The position numbers and the translations under genes were made by a program. Below, in pieces: positions 61,300-64,000 of a stretch of 64,000 bases of DNA (position 1 is the stretch's first letter; the number at the start of each line of letters is the position of its first letter). The notes under the pieces are model-generated. The model had not been told where the DNA came from and ran no database searches. It saw only the letters and a list, made by a program, of their open reading frames with translations. The stretch is from positions 63,890,228-63,954,227 of the forward strand of contig OX578283.1 in the NCBI GenBank assembly GCA_951217055.1, written 5' to 3'. Origin of the DNA: Gerris lacustris (lineage: Eukaryota; Arthropoda; Insecta; Hemiptera; Gerridae).

Positions 61300-61700
61300 T
61301 TTTAAGTGTTAGGCACAATAACAAGGAGGGGGATAAATGGCGGTCCGGATATTCGCCCCCAGGTGGATCCGGAGAAATCATTAGAGGTTAGAGGAAGGGA
61401 CAGTGGTGGAAAAACAGAAGAAGAATAAAAGAAGGGAATGCAGAGGTAAAAGCCTTCGGACAGAAACCACTCGAGCACGGGAGTGACACATATCCCATTG
61501 TATACAAATACACTCGGAGAGGGAGGTAAGAAGCAACAGTCAGTCCAGACGTAGAAAAAAACCTTTACCAAAGGGTAAACAAAACAGCACCGGACCATGG
61601 ATTCAAACTTCCAACTACCTTGAAGAGATTCCTTAAACTTATCCAGTAGAAGCGACATCACACCTTCTAACTTCTAAAACTAACTCAACTCTGCCTTGCT
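61300..61700. other. GC-raised unique block
   Basis: Contains GGCGGTCCGGATATTCGCCC and CCAGGTGGATCCGG and a 119-codon minus-strand frame (61302-61661) that is cysteine- and phenylalanine-rich and matches no family I know. Composition differs from both sides; no splice-linked coding evidence. Confidence 0.35.
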
Positions 61701-62114
61701 AACAATCCATGAGCTCTTCACTCACTCAACAATATTTATTGGCTAGTTCAAACAGTAATGGCCTTCTTGATAAAAAAACAAAAACAAAATGAAAGTCCAA
61801 CAACGCTCGAGCTCTTACAACCATTTAAATTAAATCAATCCTTTACTACAATCACAAACAAATATATAATTGGACGGAAATGTAATAATACCTGTTAAGT
61901 ACTTTAAAAATTAACTAGTTTATAAAATATGCATTTGGATAAAACCGCAATAAATGCTAGCAAACTCTCAAAAAAAAAACTCAGTTGAAGTCGCATTTCT
62001 TTTATCAAAACGATTTTCGCAATTGGTTAGCATTATGTAAATTGATTACTTTTTTACTTTCGTCAATTAATTTATTTTATCAGCTTCCTTTAACTATGGA
62101 ATAGCAAAAACAAA

Positions 62115-62736
62115 TCCTACCAATTAGTGTGGCACATAGCTTCCTCGCGTCCTATTTCGTACGCGAAAAAGGACTTAATGATTCAAGGTACTTAATGATA
62201 CTAAGCTACTACTTAATGATACTTTAATTATTTTAAGCTTTCACAATCTATTTTTGTCAAATTTATTTAGTCATTCCTCATCTTTTAAATCCATCAAAAT
62301 TGTTTTGATTTTTTATATGAATTAAAGTATCAGTTAAGCAAAATGTGCTGCAAAAAGACGGTTAAAAATAATTTGGGGCTATCTGCACAAAACAAAAACT
62401 CAAGATGAGTAAATTTAAAGATATAGATGCAAATAAATACATTTTTGTGCGCATGTGGAAGAAAAAGAAATGGTCGCAGAAGGTTGAAACTTATATGGGT
62501 CCAACAATGGACTAATTATGACATTTCATTAAAATTAGGCGTATAGTTTTTAAGATAATATGTTAGTTCACCATATACGAGCGACAGGCGGTCAGACGTA
62601 GACACGGAACAAAAAATGTTTTCTAATGTCTGAGACGGATTTCTGTCTTGGAATGTTTGAAATCGTAAGCACAAAAATGTGTCGTTCTTCAAAACGATCA
62701 CATAACATCCGTTACATTCGGTAAGCTCGCAAGCAA
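62115..62736 (+). repeat. family B repeat, near full length
   Basis: Runs from TCCTACCAATTAGTGTGGCA to CGGTAAGCTCGCAAGCAA; the hairpin has an ACATCCG/CGCAAGC mismatch. Confidence 0.85.
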
Positions 62737-63288
62737 AATGTTCTCCTATGTCAAAAAACGGATTTCTGCCTTAGAAATTTAGAAATCGGAGACATAAAAA
62801 AATATCGTTAATGAGAAGAGCCATAAATCTTTAACAACAATTATAAAATAGATAAAAATATTTAATTTTAATAAATTTCTTTTAGAGAAGGAATAAAATA
62901 AGGAATTGTCGAAACACGATATTTCAAAAAACAAGAAGATTTTTTTTTTTTAAGTTTAAATTTTGGTATGGGAGATTAATTAAATGGGAATTGGATTTTA
63001 TTACAATGTTTAATTAGTACATTGTGGGTATAAGGTGACAACAGACTCTCGAACTGTTTCTTGTTTTAATGATAAATATCTATAACAAGACTACTAAAAC
63101 ACTTACTATAACATAATTCAATCTGATAACAATCTACCGGTAATTAATAACATACGTGATTTATTCCTGATATTTCTGCATTTTTTATTTTTTATTTTTT
63201 TATAAAAGGGGGAGGAAAAATAATTTTGGTTCTTTCATTTTAACGAAGAAAAATACACGATGGATTTTCATGAGCCTATTAAAAAATA

Positions 63289-63960
63289 GACTGTCGATTA
63301 GTGTAGCACATAACTTCCTCGATGTCTATTCACATAACTTCCTATTATTGTCTTCTTTATTTAATTATTTCCCCCGTTTTTTTAAATAGGTTAATATTGT
63401 TTTGAATAATCTGGGCCTATCTGCGGACTACTTTAAGATAAAAAGAACTTTTTATATACAACGTTTTTAAATTTTCTGTCATACATCATAAATTTGAAAC
63501 CCGTCAAAATGAAGATCATAAATAAGGGATATGTCAAAACAAATAAAATAACTTGAGGATTTTTTTGCGAACTAACTTTCTATACAGCAAAATTTGCTGA
63601 AATCGAATTAATTTCGATAATAATGTATTGTCATCGTGTTCTGAGCCCTTCTAAAAGTTTCAAATGTCTAGCTAACTCGGGAAGTTAGTTAAAAATCGAT
63701 TGCAAGATTTGTGCTGGACAAACAAACAAACAAGAAAGCAAGCTACTAAAAACGTAGTAAAAATCAGATGAGTGCTTTTGAATATATGTGCGTAGGTGGA
63801 AGAGAAGCAAATATATAATTCCATTATGATCTACCATCCAAATTTCATTAATATCGGATGTGAAGTTTTTAAGATATGATGGTTCGCAAAAAATGAGTGC
63901 CAGACCGATTGACAAACGAAAACAAAAATGTTCTCAGATGTCTGAAACGGATTTCTGCGT
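63289..63960 (+). repeat. family B copy carrying a 330-bp internal segment
   Basis: Family B sequence occurs at 63289-63430 and again from about 63760 to 63958. Between them lies a segment (about 63431-63760) also found at 37703-38325, with GAAACCCGTCAAAATGA and TTTCAAATGTCTAGCTA in both. Confidence 0.7.
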
Positions 63961-64000
63961 AATTTTATTCTGTGTTACTTTAATGCAGAAAAGTCTCTCT

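Larger units (their letters stand above)
37085..64000 (-). other. dachsous intron on the 5' side, more than 26.9 kb, open at window edge
   Basis: No cadherin-like reading frame with splice borders was found here. Because exon 36904-37084 begins in mid-domain, an upstream exon must exist beyond 64000, or be too short for me to see. The stretch contains nine copies or fragments of a 600-bp dispersed repeat, several inverted-end elements, a hairpin cluster (39404-39536) and four tandem arrays. Stretches without recognisable structure are 40.3-41.4, 42.1-43.1, 44.0-44.4, 46.6-47.3, 50.1-51.0, 54.6-55.5, 56.7-57.7, 58.4-59.2, 59.4-60.6 and 61.7-62.1 kb. Confidence 0.7.

Noticed and set aside
61302..61661. 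119-codon minus-strand frame
   Set aside because: Rich in F, S and C with no recognisable motif. Treated as chance, with the block noted as GC-raised.

Overview
The window is eukaryotic, AT-rich and intron-dominated. It is most likely insect nuclear DNA. The evidence is a spliced cadherin gene whose exons resemble arthropod Dachsous, plus dispersed repeats of insect character (piggyBac-, hAT- and pogo-like short elements, GTCTGTCTGTC-containing repeats, tRNA-derived SINE heads). The order of insect cannot be fixed from this sequence.

One gene explains all the coding sequence. Five exons lie on the minus strand, in transcript order 36904-37084, 28947-29405, 14041-14216, 8676-9080 and 2772-3186. 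All have GT..AG borders and compatible phases (0, 1, 1, 0, 0, ending in phase 1). Joined, they read 545 residues without a break. These hold four complete extracellular cadherin (EC) repeats and parts of two more. The N-terminus, transmembrane segment and cytoplasmic tail lie outside the window. The product is called Dachsous, the giant atypical cadherin that binds Fat in planar cell polarity and Hippo growth control. I see no second gene and no nested gene. I did not recognise a coding exon from 37.1 to 64 kb, so the intron on the 5' side of the gene is apparently longer than 26.9 kb.

The introns (5.0, 5.5, 7.5, 14.7 and more than 26.9 kb) hold four kinds of material. First, tandem arrays with units of 14, 20, 25, 31, 36, 51, 78-85, 90/140, about 147 and about 160 bp; three stand back to back at 32.3-35.9 kb. 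Second, short DNA transposons with readable ends: a 491-bp hAT-like element with an 8-bp target duplication, a 308-bp piggyBac-like element in TTAA, a 467-bp pogo-like element, a 223-bp family with perfect 23-bp inverted ends, and a 2,070-bp element with 28-bp inverted ends and eleven internal copies of one motif. Third, relics of Penelope-like elements and a dispersed family of about 600 bp that ends in a stem-loop. Fourth, blocks of higher GC with no recognisable repeat (about 5.5-8.2, 17.4-21.0, 27.2-27.9, 54.0-54.6 and 61.3-61.7 kb), which are candidates for cis-regulatory DNA.

The observations I would follow first are: a row of four regularly spaced hairpins with a conserved core and changing outer stems (39.4-39.5 kb); the 2.07-kb element with dispersed ACAAGAGTGTTAC motifs, nested inside an older repeat; Sox-type CCATTGTTC sites in the GC-raised intron blocks; and an EC junction in the protein where nearly every calcium ligand is gone.
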